64,000 bases of DNA. It comes from Pseudomonadales bacterium (GTDB lineage: Bacteria > Pseudomonadota > Gammaproteobacteria > Pseudomonadales > Halieaceae). Every line of letters starts with the position of its first letter. Positions within the stretch are counted from its first letter, which is position 1. The notes below the pieces were generated by a model that did not search any database, had not been told where the DNA came from, and was given only the letters and a program-made list of their open reading frames with translations. Of the stretch, positions 1 to 9,059 are shown piece by piece. A program made the translations under genes and the position numbers. The stretch is taken from the NCBI GenBank assembly GCA_024234815.1, contig JACKNO010000001.1, positions 558,001 through 622,000 on the forward strand. The letters run 5' to 3'.

Positions 1-593
1 CCATGGCAGGCTTCGCAACCCACGTTGATCTCCTCGAAAGTGGTGGCGAAGGAATGATCCGCGGCGTTGTAGTTCTTTTCGAGGTCGGTGCTGTGGCACT
101 CGGCGCAGCGGCTGTTCCAGTTTTGGTAGGGTCCGGTCCAGTGCAGGGGATCCTTGAAATCGATGACATCATCGGGGTAGAGGTGGTACCAGCGCTGGCC
201 GCCCTCGGCGGCGGGCCGCGCGTCCCAGGCGATGGAGAGGGCCTGCAGACGCCCGCGCGACAGCGGCAACAGGTATTGCTGCAGGGGGTAGACGCCGAAC
301 ACATATTTGACGGTGAAATCGGCGAGCTTGCCGTCCTCGCCATCGGTGCGCACCTTGAACTCATCGCCCTCCCGGAAGAAGCGGGTAGTCGTCCCGTTGT
401 AGGTAAAAGTAGCATCGTTGAAATCACCGAGCACGGTGTCCGCAGTGGGCAACTGCATGGCGAGGTCGTGATGGGACCCTTCCCAATTCGTGAATTCAGT
501 GGCATGGCAACTCTTGCAGGCCTCGCTGCCGGTAAACGCGTGACTGGCGCCACTGAACAACGCTAAAACTAGAACCATAAATCCTGGGAACAT
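1..593 (-). CDS. Multihaem cytochrome c family protein, N-terminal part (runs off the window)
   Basis: Translating the minus strand from the ATG at 593 gives 197 residues with no stop before the window edge. The first 20 or so residues form a hydrophobic signal peptide, so the protein is exported. Three haem-binding CxxCH motifs are visible: CKSCH close to the N-terminus, CAECH about 150 residues in and CEACH at the edge. This spacing resembles the cytochrome c554-like proteins of marine gammaproteobacteria, some of which carry TPR repeats further on. An electron-transfer role in the periplasm is inferred. The partner and the C-terminal domains lie outside the window, so the exact family is uncertain. 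Confidence 0.8.
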   Translation of the reverse strand, partial: MFPGFMVLVLALFSGASHAFTGSEACKSCHATEFTNWEGSHHDLAMQLPTADTVLGDFNDATFTYNGTTTRFFREGDEFKVRTDGEDGKLADFTVKYVFGVYPLQQYLLPLSRGRLQALSIAWDARPAAEGGQRWYHLYPDDVIDFKDPLHWTGPYQNWNSRCAECHSTDLEKNYNAADHSFATTFEEINVGCEACH

Positions 594-786
594 GGGTCGA
601 AGACATCCCTGCGGGCAAAAAGGAGGTCACACAGTACATTATCTGCCGGGAATGCCCAAGACCCGCAAGCCGCCTCCCCTGCAGCCCTTTAGTGTTATGG
701 ACAGCGCTAAAAACCCTGCTTATGATGATTTTGCTGGCGGGGGTTTACCCCGGCCGAACCTATCTGCAAGGGAAGACGGGACTGCG

Positions 787-1518
787 ATGAAACTGGGTAT
801 TTTGAAGACTGATACGGTGCGCCCGGAGTGGGTTCCGGATTTCGGGGAGTATCCCGACATGTTTATCCGCTTGCTGAGCCGGGCCGACCCCGGCATGGAG
901 TTCCGGGTTTACGATGTGGAACAGGGAGAGTACCCGCAGGACATCGACGAGGTGGACGCGTACCTGATCACCGGGAGCAAATCCAGCGTCTATGATGACA
1001 AGCCCTGGATTGCCACCCTGATGGATTTCGTTCGCGAACTGGACCGCCGCCGCAAGAAGCTGGTGGGCATCTGTTTCGGCCACCAGCTGGTGGCCCAGGC
1101 CCTTGGTGGCAAAACAGAGAAATCCGACAAGGGCTGGGGGGTGGGACTGCAAACCTATCGCTTCAACCAGGCGCCGGCGTGGCACGACAACGGCGAGCTG
1201 GATTTCGGCATTCTCGCCAGCCACCAGGACCAGGTGGTCAGCAACGCCGCCAATGCGCGGGTGCTGGCGAGCAGTGAATTTTGCGAAAACGCGGTGTGCC
1301 AGATAGGCGATCACATCCTGACTTTCCAGGGGCACCCCGAGTTTGTGCCGGAGTATTCCCGGGAAATTATGCAGTTTCGGCGCGAAATGATCGGTGAGGA
1401 GACCTACAGTAGCGGGATGGCCTCACTGGCCGTAGCTCCCGAGCAGGAGCGTGTGGCGCGCTGGATTGCCAATTTTCTCAACCAGGCTCCGGCGCAAACG
1501 GAACGCCTGTCGGCCTGA
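787..1518 (+). CDS. Class I glutamine amidotransferase-like protein
   Basis: This 243-residue protein is a stand-alone GATase1 domain. The nucleophile elbow is GICFGHQ with Cys96, and the rest of the triad is His183 and Glu185 in GHPEF. These residues hydrolyse glutamine to deliver ammonia in the family. No synthetase domain is attached, and single-domain members of this kind are often annotated as GMP synthase-like or as gamma-glutamyl hydrolases of polyamine or amino acid metabolism; the substrate cannot be read here. The frame is open from 592, but the segment before 787 has no family similarity, so the ATG at 787 (MKLGILKTD) was chosen. It converges on the STAS gene with almost no gap. 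Confidence 0.85.
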   Translation: MKLGILKTDTVRPEWVPDFGEYPDMFIRLLSRADPGMEFRVYDVEQGEYPQDIDEVDAYLITGSKSSVYDDKPWIATLMDFVRELDRRRKKLVGICFGHQLVAQALGGKTEKSDKGWGVGLQTYRFNQAPAWHDNGELDFGILASHQDQVVSNAANARVLASSEFCENAVCQIGDHILTFQGHPEFVPEYSREIMQFRREMIGEETYSSGMASLAVAPEQERVARWIANFLNQAPAQTERLSA

Positions 1519-1519
1519 G

Positions 1520-1894
1520 TTATTGCCCGCGGGTGCGCGCCTGCATCGCATCCAGGTATTCGTCCAGTTCCTGCTCATTGGCGAATACAGCCATATCCGG
1601 CAGCGCCTTGAGTATCTCGAATACCTTGTCGATATGCGGCTTGCGATTGGCCGCCGCCATGCGCCGCCCGCCGGCCTTGGCCTGCTTGGCGCCCTTGAAG
1701 ATAACCCGCAAACCGGCGGAGCTGATGTAATCCAGGTCTTTCATATCCAGCACGATCAGTTGCTGTTCGCCGTCCAGCACCGCCATCAGCCGCTTCTCGA
1801 AGTCCGGCGCGGTATCCGTGTTCAGCGCGCCCGCCAGTGCTACGCGAACCACGGAGTTCATATCATCGACGGTGACTGTGGTGGTCAATTCCAT
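1520..1894 (-). CDS. STAS-domain anti-sigma factor antagonist
   Basis: A 124-residue single STAS domain. The signature DYISSAGLRV at residues 55-64 contains the serines (58/59) that anti-sigma kinases phosphorylate in SpoIIAA/RsbV-type proteins. It lies 39 bases downstream of the PP2C/ATPase gene on the same strand, so the two very likely form one partner-switching module: the phosphatase domain would dephosphorylate this protein and the kinase-like domain would phosphorylate or bind it. Pseudomonas HsbA/HsbR is the nearest known arrangement. Which output it controls (sigma factor, anti-sigma factor, cyclase) is not shown by neighbours. Confidence 0.88.
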   Translation of the reverse strand: MELTTTVTVDDMNSVVRVALAGALNTDTAPDFEKRLMAVLDGEQQLIVLDMKDLDYISSAGLRVIFKGAKQAKAGGRRMAAANRKPHIDKVFEILKALPDMAVFANEQELDEYLDAMQARTRGQ

Positions 1895-1933
1895 AACAGG
1901 TACTCTCGCTCGTTTGTGCCGGCAAAAGCGGGT

Positions 1934-4294
1934 TTACCCCGGCGCTCGCTGCAGCAGCTTGGTGATTCGCAGTATATTGCAGCCATCTTCCCGGCGATAG
2001 CTTTGGCGGTCGCTGAGGGCCGTGATCAGGTGTAGTCCCAGGCCGCCAACATCGGCCTCTTCAATCGTGGCGCCCAACTCTGCCCGCCGCGCCCCTGTCA
2101 GGGGGTCGAACGCAATGCCGGCATCGCGCACCTCGATCTCGATACGCTCGGCGGTTGCCTGCAGGCTAATCTCAATACTTGCACCGGCGGGAAGACAGGC
2201 ATACTTGTCCACATTCGATACAATTTCTTCGGTCAGCAGTTTCAGGTCGCCCAGCAGCTTGTGCGGCAGTTGTCGCTGGGCCAGTTCCTCCAGCAGCCAG
2301 CTTTCGACCCGCTTGGTAAGCCTTGGTCCCAGGGCAAAGCGTTCGCTGGCGTGCAGGTCGGCTTCCGCGCCGGGACAGATGTCCAGCAGCAGCAGGCAGA
2401 TGTCATCGGACTGTGGCCGCTCACCCGCGAACGCGCCGAGAATATCAAACAGGCTGTCACCCGCTTCCGTGATCGGCAGGGCGCGACTGGCCAGCAAAGC
2501 CTGGTTGAATCGATCGATGCCGAACATCTCGTCCTGCAGGTTGAAGGCCTCGTCGATGCCATCGGTGAACATGGCGAGTCGATCACCCGCCCGCAACTGC
2601 ACGGAATTGACCGGGAATACCTGGTCTGGCGCCAGTCCCAGGGCGGGACCGCTCTCCTGTGCGAGCGAGGTCACGCCGTGGCCCCGGGCCAGGCTCGGGG
2701 CGGTGTGGCCTGCGCTGCTGAAGCGCAGTTCGAGACTGTCCAGGTTCAGCAAGCCCATGAACAGCGTGACGAACATGCAGTTGTCGTTGCCGCTGGTCAG
2801 CACATCGTTGAGTCTGTTCATGGCCGCTGCCGGGTCCGCCGCGGTAACCGCCAGTTGCTGGATGAGGCTGATAGCCCTGGCCATGAACATCGCGGCGGGT
2901 ATGCCCTTGTCGGACACGTCTCCCACCGCGATGAAGAGGAACCTGTCCCGGCGATAATAGCTGTAGAGGTCGCCCCCCACCGAGCGCGCCGGTGCTACCC
3001 TGGCCCACAGCCCGTAAGTCTCGTCCTGCTCGTTGGCCATGCCGCCGTGGGGCAACATCGCCATCTGGATTTCCCTGGCGGCTCCCAGTTCGCCCTGCAA
3101 TCGGCTGCGCCTGGCGGTGGCGGCCTCCAGATCAGTGATATATGACTTCAGGTCCTTTTTCATGGCTCCGAAGGACTGGATCAGCCGCGCCACCTCGTCG
3201 TCGCCTTGCGCCTGTGGCAGCGGCGCATCCAGGTCGCCCTGTGCTATCCGGTCGCTTGCCTGCGCCAGAGCCGTAAGTGGCCGGGTGAGCCTGCGGGTGA
3301 CGATGGCTACCGAGATCGCTAGCAGCAACAGGGTCAGCAGGCTGGTCAGCGCTATCTTGAGTTCGAACGCGCGCAGGGGCGCGGTCATTTCATCCTCTGA
3401 GTAGATCACACCCACAGGCCACCCCGTGGGTTCCAGCAAGCCCAATCGCATCACGCAGCGGCCCGGTACGTGGGCACATTGGTGCTGCCGGGTAATCACC
3501 TCGCCGCTGAGAGCCGCCGCGAACATCTCCTGCAATGTCGCTTTGTTCGTGTCCTCGATGATCGCGTCCGAAAAATGCCGCATAACATTGGCCGGATTGC
3601 GACTGCTCAGGACGATACCGTTGCGGCTGAGCAGGACGCCAAAACCATTGCCGCCCAGGCGCAGGCGCTGCAGGTAGTGGTGCAGTTCCGTCAGGGCGAC
3701 ATCCGCGGTCAACACCGCGTAGAGAAAACGAGTACCTGTCGCGTCTGTGCGATACACCGGCACCGCGAAGGTGGTCATGAGCACGCGACCGCCAGTTTCG
3801 TCAAAGTAGGGCTCTACCCACAGGGGTTTTCCGGCTGCCACGGTATCCGTATACCATTTTTGCTGCTGGTAGTTATTTTCGGCGACGGCGAGGTCGGCAT
3901 ATGCCAGTTTGCCGTTGTGGCGGTAGTAGTACGGGGCGAAACCCAGAGACCTGCCCTGTGCGTCGGGTGGCTGCGCCAGGGCGATAGTCGCGCCAAAAAT
4001 GGCGCCATTGACTTCGACCACATCGCGCAGCATCTGCTGGAGGCCCTCCTGGCTGTACTCTCTTTGCTGGAGCACGCGGGCCAGCAGCAAGGTGGCGCTC
4101 TCAATGCTGTCGAGCCAATTTTCCATGTCGATTATCGCGGCGCGGACGGTGTCGTCGGACTCGCGCTGCAGGCGGCCCAGGAGTTCGTCCCGCGACAGGC
4201 GGTAATCCAGCAGCATGCCCAGCCCTATAATTATGCCGGCACACAGTGTCAGCACAGTGATCAGCCGTGTGGTAATGCTGCCGCCGCGGCGCAT
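1934..4294 (-). CDS. Membrane sensor with dCache, HAMP, PP2C (SpoIIE/RsbU) phosphatase and HATPase domains
   Basis: A 786-residue inner-membrane signalling protein. In order it has a TM segment near residues 11-28, a periplasmic dCache-like sensor to about 310 (with a WYTDTV...PYFDE type segment), a second TM near 311-333, a HAMP linker, a PP2C/SpoIIE phosphatase domain (GDVSDKGIPAAM, SAGHTAPS, FTDGIDEAFN) and a C-terminal HATPase_c domain of the RsbW type (GGLGLHLI). Phosphatase and kinase-like activities are therefore in one chain, as in Pseudomonas HsbR. The likely substrate is the STAS protein just downstream. It follows the glyoxalase gene by 23 bases, so they may be co-transcribed. The sensed ligand is unknown. 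Confidence 0.9.
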   Translation of the reverse strand: MRRGGSITTRLITVLTLCAGIIIGLGMLLDYRLSRDELLGRLQRESDDTVRAAIIDMENWLDSIESATLLLARVLQQREYSQEGLQQMLRDVVEVNGAIFGATIALAQPPDAQGRSLGFAPYYYRHNGKLAYADLAVAENNYQQQKWYTDTVAAGKPLWVEPYFDETGGRVLMTTFAVPVYRTDATGTRFLYAVLTADVALTELHHYLQRLRLGGNGFGVLLSRNGIVLSSRNPANVMRHFSDAIIEDTNKATLQEMFAAALSGEVITRQHQCAHVPGRCVMRLGLLEPTGWPVGVIYSEDEMTAPLRAFELKIALTSLLTLLLLAISVAIVTRRLTRPLTALAQASDRIAQGDLDAPLPQAQGDDEVARLIQSFGAMKKDLKSYITDLEAATARRSRLQGELGAAREIQMAMLPHGGMANEQDETYGLWARVAPARSVGGDLYSYYRRDRFLFIAVGDVSDKGIPAAMFMARAISLIQQLAVTAADPAAAMNRLNDVLTSGNDNCMFVTLFMGLLNLDSLELRFSSAGHTAPSLARGHGVTSLAQESGPALGLAPDQVFPVNSVQLRAGDRLAMFTDGIDEAFNLQDEMFGIDRFNQALLASRALPITEAGDSLFDILGAFAGERPQSDDICLLLLDICPGAEADLHASERFALGPRLTKRVESWLLEELAQRQLPHKLLGDLKLLTEEIVSNVDKYACLPAGASIEISLQATAERIEIEVRDAGIAFDPLTGARRAELGATIEEADVGGLGLHLITALSDRQSYRREDGCNILRITKLLQRAPG

Positions 4295-4317
4295 GCCCTG
4301 TGAGGGTCGCGCGCCGA

Positions 4318-4758
4318 TTACCAGCTGCCTGTGTTCGCCATGGACTGCCAGGGCTCTTGTGGGGGCAGGGCATCGCCCGCCTGCAGCAATTCGATGGAGA
4401 TGCCGTCGGGCGACCGGATGAATGCCATATGGCCGTCCCGGGGCGGCCGGTTTATGGTGACGCCCTTGTCCATCAGCTGTTGGCAGAGGGCGTAGATGTC
4501 GTCCACCCGGTAGGCGAGATGGCCGAAGTTGCGGCCGCCGTCATACTCCTGCGGGTCCCAGTTCCAGGTAATTTCCAGCAGCGGACTGGCGCCCTCGCTG
4601 GCGCGCTCGACATCCTCGGGCGCCGCCAGAAATACCAGGGAAAAGCGCCCCTGCTCGCTGTCGTAGCGATTGACCTGCACCAGTCCCAGCTTGTTGCAGT
4701 AGAAGTCCAGGCTTGCGTCCAGGTCGCTGGCGCGAACCATAGTGTGCAGGTATTTCAT
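4318..4758 (-). CDS. gloA: Lactoylglutathione lyase (glyoxalase I) family protein
   Basis: A 146-residue VOC-fold protein. It starts MKYLHTMVRASDLD and includes ASLDFYCNKLGL, LEITWNW, FGHLAYRVDDI and SIELLQ, which carry the two His and two Glu metal ligands of the glyoxalase I family. The family isomerises the hemithioacetal of methylglyoxal and glutathione to S-lactoylglutathione. The length and single-domain form match GloA. Strand and spacing place it at the head of the group with the PP2C sensor and STAS genes, though a functional tie is not evident. Other VOC enzymes are possible but the match to GloA is close. Confidence 0.85.
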   Translation of the reverse strand: MKYLHTMVRASDLDASLDFYCNKLGLVQVNRYDSEQGRFSLVFLAAPEDVERASEGASPLLEITWNWDPQEYDGGRNFGHLAYRVDDIYALCQQLMDKGVTINRPPRDGHMAFIRSPDGISIELLQAGDALPPQEPWQSMANTGSW

Positions 4759-4890
4759 AGGCGGTGTCCGTTCTTGCGATCAGTGCTCGTTTGTCCGGAG
4801 CGCGCCGCGTGCGACGTGAACCGGTCCCGCCGCTATGGTAGGAGTGTGCAGCCGATGGTACAAGAGCGGAGGGGCCTCCTGCCGCGAGGC

Positions 4891-6390
4891 TCAGCTGCGC
4901 GGCGCTTGCGCCGCCTCCCTGCCCGCCATGCGACCTGAAAACGTGGCGTCCCCGACCGACATGCCGCTGCTGTAGCCCTCGGCACGACGCACCACGCCGC
5001 AGGCGGTGCGACCGGCGGCGTAAAGGCCCGGTACTACTTCGCCCTGGGTATTGAGCACCTGACCGGTGGGCCGTGTATCGAGTCCACCGAGAGTGAAGTA
5101 GGGCAAGAAGGCACCGCGGCCCGGGGTGATGTCCAGTGCTACAAGCGGCGGTTCCAGTGCGGTGAGCCATTCGCCTGCCTTATGGTAGAGGGTATCCTCG
5201 CCGCGGGCGCAGTCTTCGTTGTAGACCTTGATGGTGTGCTGGAGGCTGCCTGCGCGCAGGCCCAGTTCTTCTTCCAGCTCCGCGACTGTCTCGCCTGTAC
5301 CCGCCACCGGAGCGCCCAGGTAACTGACCTTCTCGTAGTCTCCGTACTGCGCGACCGTGACGATAAAGTACATGCGTTCTGCCGGCTGGCGCAGCACGAA
5401 AGCGCCCAGTCTGCCGTGATATACGTCCTCGTTGATAAAGCGCTGCCCCTTGTCGTTGACCACGATGCCCCGTGTCATATCCGCCGGCGGGTAATAGGGC
5501 AGGCTGATAAAACCCTCGTGCATATTGATTGCGGCGCCACCGACCGCCATGCCCATCAGGATGCCGGTGCCGGTATCGCCCGGGTTGCCGATGGGGGTGT
5601 TGCCCGCCGTCAGCATGGGGGCGTATTTGCGCACCATGTCCTCGTTCATTACAAAGCCGCCCGCGCACAGAATAACGCCCTGGCGGGCGCGGACATTCAG
5701 CTCGTGCTGATCCTGGCGCACTACCAGTCCCGCTACCGCCCCGTCGTCATCCACAATGAGGGTGAGTGCCCGGGTCTCATATTCCACGGTGATAGCATCG
5801 CGTCTGGCGACATTTTCCAGCAGTATTTTCATCAGCAGCGGGCCGCCGTTATCGCCTTCCACCTGCAGATTGTGGCCGCGGGGGCAGGGCTTCGCATGCT
5901 GGGCAAAGGGCCAGGCTTTCTCACTGCCGGTGTACAGCAGGCAGTCGTCGGTGAGGCACATAATGGCCCGCTCCTCGTGGAAGCTGTCCTTGAAAGGCAC
6001 GCCGATGTCCACCAGCCACTGGAAATGCCCGCTGCTTTGTTCGCAATAGTTGCGGATCTTGGCCTCGTCCGCCTGGGGTCCGGCAGCCATCATCATGTAG
6101 GTGACCATGTCCTCGGTGCTGTCCTCGAAGCCGCAGGCCTGTTGTACCCGGGTGCCGCCGCTGCCGCCCATGTATATCTCGGCGCTGGAAAGCGCGGTGG
6201 AACCGCCCCCGGCGCTGGCCACTTCAAAGACGATCACCTCGGCCCCGCCGTCAGCAGCTTCGATGGCGGCGCAGCCCCCGGCCCCGCCCAGGCCGACGAT
6301 GGCGACATCGGTTTCCCTGTCCCACTGTTTTACATCACTCAGTTTGCGCGGCCTGGAAGGGTCGGTTTTGGCGCTGTCAGTCATGGGCAT
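4891..6390 (-). CDS. FAD-dependent oxidoreductase, 3-ketosteroid dehydrogenase / fumarate reductase flavoprotein family
   Basis: About 499 residues. The N-terminal part has the dinucleotide fold VAIVGLGGAGGCAA, and the C-terminal part the second FAD contact, GLYAAGRTACGVVRRAEGYSSG. The fold is that of FRD/SDH flavoproteins and 3-oxosteroid 1-dehydrogenases. The substrate is not certain; steroid or related enone chemistry is a reasonable guess. The open frame extends to 6477, but the first 29 codons are unlike the family, and a GAGG ribosome-binding site precedes the ATG at 6390 (MPMTDS). It is transcribed away from the copper ATPase gene. Confidence 0.82.
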   Translation of the reverse strand: MPMTDSAKTDPSRPRKLSDVKQWDRETDVAIVGLGGAGGCAAIEAADGGAEVIVFEVASAGGGSTALSSAEIYMGGSGGTRVQQACGFEDSTEDMVTYMMMAAGPQADEAKIRNYCEQSSGHFQWLVDIGVPFKDSFHEERAIMCLTDDCLLYTGSEKAWPFAQHAKPCPRGHNLQVEGDNGGPLLMKILLENVARRDAITVEYETRALTLIVDDDGAVAGLVVRQDQHELNVRARQGVILCAGGFVMNEDMVRKYAPMLTAGNTPIGNPGDTGTGILMGMAVGGAAINMHEGFISLPYYPPADMTRGIVVNDKGQRFINEDVYHGRLGAFVLRQPAERMYFIVTVAQYGDYEKVSYLGAPVAGTGETVAELEEELGLRAGSLQHTIKVYNEDCARGEDTLYHKAGEWLTALEPPLVALDITPGRGAFLPYFTLGGLDTRPTGQVLNTQGEVVPGLYAAGRTACGVVRRAEGYSSGMSVGDATFSGRMAGREAAQAPRS

Positions 6391-6679
6391 AAACCTCGTC
6401 TGCCGGGGCTGGCATTGCGCCCGGCGGTAATGATTTGAAGAACAGGAAATTAAATCGGTTTCATCGTCGTGAAACAACGCGACACGACTACAGTCAGCTC
6501 AATAAGTTGTACGTCTGGACTCTTTCACCTGGCAATGAATGATCGGGACGGGAACAGAAGCGTACTTAAGCAGGACACTGGTACCGGGCGCGAGAGGAGA
6601 CTAGGCTATTGGGTAGGTCGGCGCCATTCCACCACATCCTGCGGGTGCCGCTCGGCTGGATCCGCAAAGGAGAACAGCA

Positions 6680-8977
6680 TTGGAACATCAGCACCGAACC
6701 GAAGACTCCCAGGTTTCGTTGACCGACCCCGTGTGTGGCATGAAGGTCTCGGAACAGTCAACGCACCAGTACCAGTTCGAGGACACGACCTACTATTTTT
6801 GCAGCGCGGGCTGCCAGGGGAAATTCCGTGCGGATGCGCACAAATACCTCCACCCGGCCCCGTCGGAACCGGCGCTGGCGGGAGCCCAATACAGTTGCCC
6901 CATGCATCCCGAGGTGCTGCAGACAGGGCCGGGAAGTTGCCCCAAGTGCGGGATGGCGCTGGAACCGGTGATGCCTTCGCTGGAGGAGCAGGGCAACCCC
7001 GAACTGGATGACTTTCGGCGCCGTTTCTGGTGGACCCTGCCGCTGACGGTTCTGGTGGCGGTAATTGCCATGTCCGGGGGCGTATTCGACAGCCTGCTGG
7101 GGGAGGCCAGGGACTGGGTGGAGTTTGCGCTGGCCACCCCGGTGGTGCTGTGGGCGGGACTGCCGTTTTTCCAGCGCTGGGCACAATCCATAAAGAATCG
7201 CCAGCCGAATATGTGGACCCTTATTGGCACCGGCACCGGTGCCGCATGGCTTTACAGCGTTTTCGCCACGGCTGCACCTGGCAGTTTCCCCGACTCTTTC
7301 CGGGTGGCGGGACAGGTGGCGGTATATTTCGAGGCATCGGCAGTGATTATCTCCCTGACCCTGCTGGGCCAGATATTCGAACTCAGGGCGCGCTCAGAGA
7401 CGGGCGCGGCCATCCGGGCGCTGCTGGGCCTGGCGCCAAAGACCGCCAGGCGCATAGGAGAGGACGGCACGGAAGAAGATATTCCACTCACCCATGTCCA
7501 TCCTGGCGATCGGTTGCGCGTGCGCCCGGGTGAAAAGGTGCCGGTGGACGGTGTGGTGCTGGACGGTGGCAGCGCGGTCGATGAATCAATGCTCACCGGT
7601 GAGCCGATGCCGGTGAGCAAGGGACCGGGGGACGCGCTGATCGGCGCCTCACTCAATACCAGCGGCGCGCTGGTGATGCGCGCGGAAAAAGTGGGTTCGG
7701 CGACCGTACTCGCCCAGATCGTGCAGTTGGTGACCAACGCCCAGCGGTCGAAGGCGCCGATGCAACGCATGGCGGACCAGGTGGCGGGTTATTTCGTGAT
7801 CATCGTCATTTCCATCGCCGTGCTGACGTTTCTGCTGTGGGGCCTGTTCGGGCCAGAGCCCAGCTGGGTTTTCGGCATGATCAACGCCGTTGCGGTGCTG
7901 ATCATCGCCTGCCCCTGTGCCCTGGGCCTGGCTACGCCCATGTCGGTCATGGTCGCCACCGGCAACGCCGCCGCCCAGGGCATTCTTTTCAGGGACGCGG
8001 CCGCGATCGAACACTTGCGCCAGGTAGACACCCTGGTAGTTGACAAGACCGGCACTCTGACGGAGGGCAAACCGGCCTTTTCTGCCGTAATTTCCGCTGG
8101 TGAACCGGGCGCTGACGAGGTGCTGCGTATTGCCGCCAGTCTCGACCAGGGCAGCGAGCATCCGCTGGCGCAGGCTATCGTGGCCGAGGCCAGGCGGCGA
8201 CAGTTGCCGCTGGCAGCGGTCGTCGACTTTGAATCCGCGTCCGGTATCGGCGTGCGGGGAGTGGTGGCTGAAGAGGCGGTTGCACTGGGCAATACTGCCT
8301 TGATGGACGAGCTGGGTGTGGACTGGCACGGCATGTTAAGCGACGCGGAAAAATTGCGCGCAACGGGCGCCAGCGTGATGTACCTGGCAGTGGGCGGGCG
8401 CCTGGCCGGGCTGCTGGCGGTAGCCGATCCGGTAAAGGCTTCTACTCCCGAGGCGCTTGCCACTTTGCGGAACAGCGGCCTGCATATTGTGATGGCAACA
8501 GGAGATGGGCTCACCACCGCGAAAGCAGTGGCTGGCGAACTGGGTATCGATGAGTTTCACGGTGAGGTGCGGCCCGCGGATAAAGACGAACTCGTTGCCG
8601 CGCTGCAAGCGCGTGGACACCGCGTGGCAATGGCTGGCGATGGTATCAACGATGCACCGGCCCTGGCGCGGGCCGATGTCGGTATCGCCATGGGCACGGG
8701 CACTGACGTGGCTATGAGCAGTGCGCAATTAACCCTGGTGAAAGGTGATCTGCGCGGTATTGCCGCCGCGCGCGAGATATCGGTCGACACGGTTCGCAAC
8801 ATGCGCCAGAACCTGCTATTCGCGTTTTTTTACAACGGCCTGGGTATACCGCTGGCCGCCGGCGTGCTGTACCCGTTCACCGGCCTGCTGCTCTCGCCCA
8901 TGATTGCCGCGGCAGCGATGAGTATGAGTTCGCTGTCCGTCGTGGCCAACGCCCTGCGCCTGCGCAGGCGGCGCTGA
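6680..8977 (+). CDS. copA: Copper-translocating P1B-type ATPase with N-terminal YHS domain
   Basis: A 765-residue membrane pump exporting copper, probably Cu(I). It begins with a YHS metal-binding domain (DPVCGMKV, then FCSAGCQ), followed by a heavy-metal-binding segment (CPMHPEV...CPKCGM near residues 74-97). The transmembrane CPC motif is at residues 411-413, and the phosphorylated Asp455 is in DKTGTLTEG. GDGINDAPAL closes the hinge. There is no classical CxxC HMA domain. The start is TTG at 6680, supported by AAAGGAG eight bases upstream. No CueR-type regulator or chaperone gene is adjacent. The preceding 290 bases hold its promoter but no operator that I can identify. Confidence 0.92.
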   Translation: MEHQHRTEDSQVSLTDPVCGMKVSEQSTHQYQFEDTTYYFCSAGCQGKFRADAHKYLHPAPSEPALAGAQYSCPMHPEVLQTGPGSCPKCGMALEPVMPSLEEQGNPELDDFRRRFWWTLPLTVLVAVIAMSGGVFDSLLGEARDWVEFALATPVVLWAGLPFFQRWAQSIKNRQPNMWTLIGTGTGAAWLYSVFATAAPGSFPDSFRVAGQVAVYFEASAVIISLTLLGQIFELRARSETGAAIRALLGLAPKTARRIGEDGTEEDIPLTHVHPGDRLRVRPGEKVPVDGVVLDGGSAVDESMLTGEPMPVSKGPGDALIGASLNTSGALVMRAEKVGSATVLAQIVQLVTNAQRSKAPMQRMADQVAGYFVIIVISIAVLTFLLWGLFGPEPSWVFGMINAVAVLIIACPCALGLATPMSVMVATGNAAAQGILFRDAAAIEHLRQVDTLVVDKTGTLTEGKPAFSAVISAGEPGADEVLRIAASLDQGSEHPLAQAIVAEARRRQLPLAAVVDFESASGIGVRGVVAEEAVALGNTALMDELGVDWHGMLSDAEKLRATGASVMYLAVGGRLAGLLAVADPVKASTPEALATLRNSGLHIVMATGDGLTTAKAVAGELGIDEFHGEVRPADKDELVAALQARGHRVAMAGDGINDAPALARADVGIAMGTGTDVAMSSAQLTLVKGDLRGIAAAREISVDTVRNMRQNLLFAFFYNGLGIPLAAGVLYPFTGLLLSPMIAAAAMSMSSLSVVANALRLRRRR

Positions 8978-9059
8978 ACCGCCGCCACGGTCGGGTTGCT
9001 GTCAGTGAAGCGCCAGTGGGGGTACAATCCCCGCCTTTTTCCGGAGTCAGTGATAGCTT

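Noticed and set aside
3..566. 187-codon plus-strand frame at the window start
   Set aside because: The minus strand carries three CxxCH motifs and a signal peptide, so the plus-strand frame is a shadow.
5182..6438. 418-codon open frame antisense to the FAD-dependent oxidoreductase
   Set aside because: The minus-strand gene has complete FAD motifs; the antisense frame is a composition artefact.
6478..6679. CueR-type operator before the copper ATPase
   Set aside because: No MerR-family dyad with the expected spacing could be found, so no operator is annotated.
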